Made by a program: the position numbers and the translations under genes
Notes under the pieces: generated by a model
The model's database searches: none
What the model saw: the letters and a program-made list of their open reading frames with translations, nothing else
Told to the model about the DNA's origin: nothing
In this document: positions 63,836-64,000 of the stretch, in pieces
Numbering within the stretch: the first letter of the stretch is position 1
Layout: every line of letters starts with the position of its first letter
Source of the DNA: Terebella lapidaria
Taxonomy: Eukaryota > Annelida > Polychaeta > Terebellida > Terebellidae
DNA: 64,000 nt
Assembly: GCA_949152475.1 (NCBI GenBank)
Contig: OX424563.1
Span: forward strand, 11,071,001-11,135,000
Direction: 5' to 3'

Positions 63836-64000
63836 GAAATATAATTTGGCACATTGTTATTGTGTTCCCTTGCAATATTATTGCGTTCCCGCTCACGATC
63901 TTATTGCGTTCCCCTGCATTCCGGTTGTAGCAAAGCATTTTCAGAAGTCATGGGCTCCATAATTCCGGATTTCAGGGGAAAACATTAAGATCGCGAGGGA
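63836..64000. mobile_element. fold-back element, copy 2, cut by the window end
   Basis: Starts GAAATATAATTTGGCACATT and continues with the same GCGTTCCC iterations. The flank before it (GCCGCTGAGGGGGCATGG) also resembles the flank of copy 1 (63,549-63,566), so the pair may be a tandem duplication of about 265 bases. Confidence 0.7.

Noticed and set aside
1-64000. CRISPR array, tRNA or rRNA genes, bacterial-type operons
   Set aside because: No regularly spaced short repeats with unique spacers, no recognisable tRNA box pattern and no rRNA sequence were seen. The few short tandem repeats are contiguous minisatellites.
1-64000. Retroelements, LINEs or DNA transposons with coding capacity
   Set aside because: No reverse transcriptase, integrase or transposase motif was recognised in any frame, and no long terminal repeats were seen. 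All mobile elements listed are short and non-coding.

Overview
This is eukaryotic, repeat-dominated DNA with very little coding sequence. The base composition is AT-rich and there are many TACATGTA-like words. There are no long open frames, several fold-back and TIR-type non-autonomous elements are present, and one inserted element is rich in GACCTTGA-type words. Together these suggest a marine invertebrate (a mollusc or other lophotrochozoan, or a lancelet). The taxon is an inference; no diagnostic gene is present. I recognised no reverse transcriptase, transposase, rRNA, tRNA or CRISPR array.

Layout. (1) 1-8.9 kb: mostly featureless AT-rich DNA with an exon-like island at 3.3-5.1 kb. This holds two plus-strand exon candidates joined by a phase-matched GT-AG intron, and one minus-strand 78-base exon candidate. 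(2) 8.9-30.1 kb: a low-copy array of a 3.7-4.5 kb non-coding unit. One copy (A0) is inverted, four (A, B, C, D) lie head to tail, and a broken copy (E) follows. A resembles C and B resembles D, so the array is a dimer repeated twice (period about 7.55 kb). A fold-back element sits in the spacer between the inverted copy and the array. (3) 31-59.4 kb: a second, older mosaic of duplications built from three blocks, X, Y and Z, in the order X1 Y1 X2 Y2 X3 Y3(part) Z3 Y4 Z4 Y5 Z5. Each block type carries a short core that is much better conserved between copies than its surroundings. The Y and Z cores share a common motif string. This looks like repeated duplication of conserved non-coding, possibly cis-regulatory, modules. 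Several TIR elements can be dated against the duplications because filled and empty sites are both present. (4) 59.5-64 kb: gene-associated sequence. There is a possible small minus-strand gene with CCAAT and TATA boxes, a possible two-exon minus-strand gene (61.44-60.72 kb), a possible plus-strand start at 60.03 kb, a GC-rich CpG-dense segment at 61.7-62.2 kb and two plus-strand TATA boxes near 62.46 and 62.51 kb. Fold-back repeats close the window.

The most notable observations are the three classes of conserved cores in the X/Y/Z mosaic with the motif shared by the Y and Z cores, the higher-order dimer array at 12.7-28.4 kb, and a composite fold-back element at 37.6-38.2 kb made of iterated AAATGT-type units. 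All similarity statements are by-eye comparisons within this window; no database search or alignment program was used.
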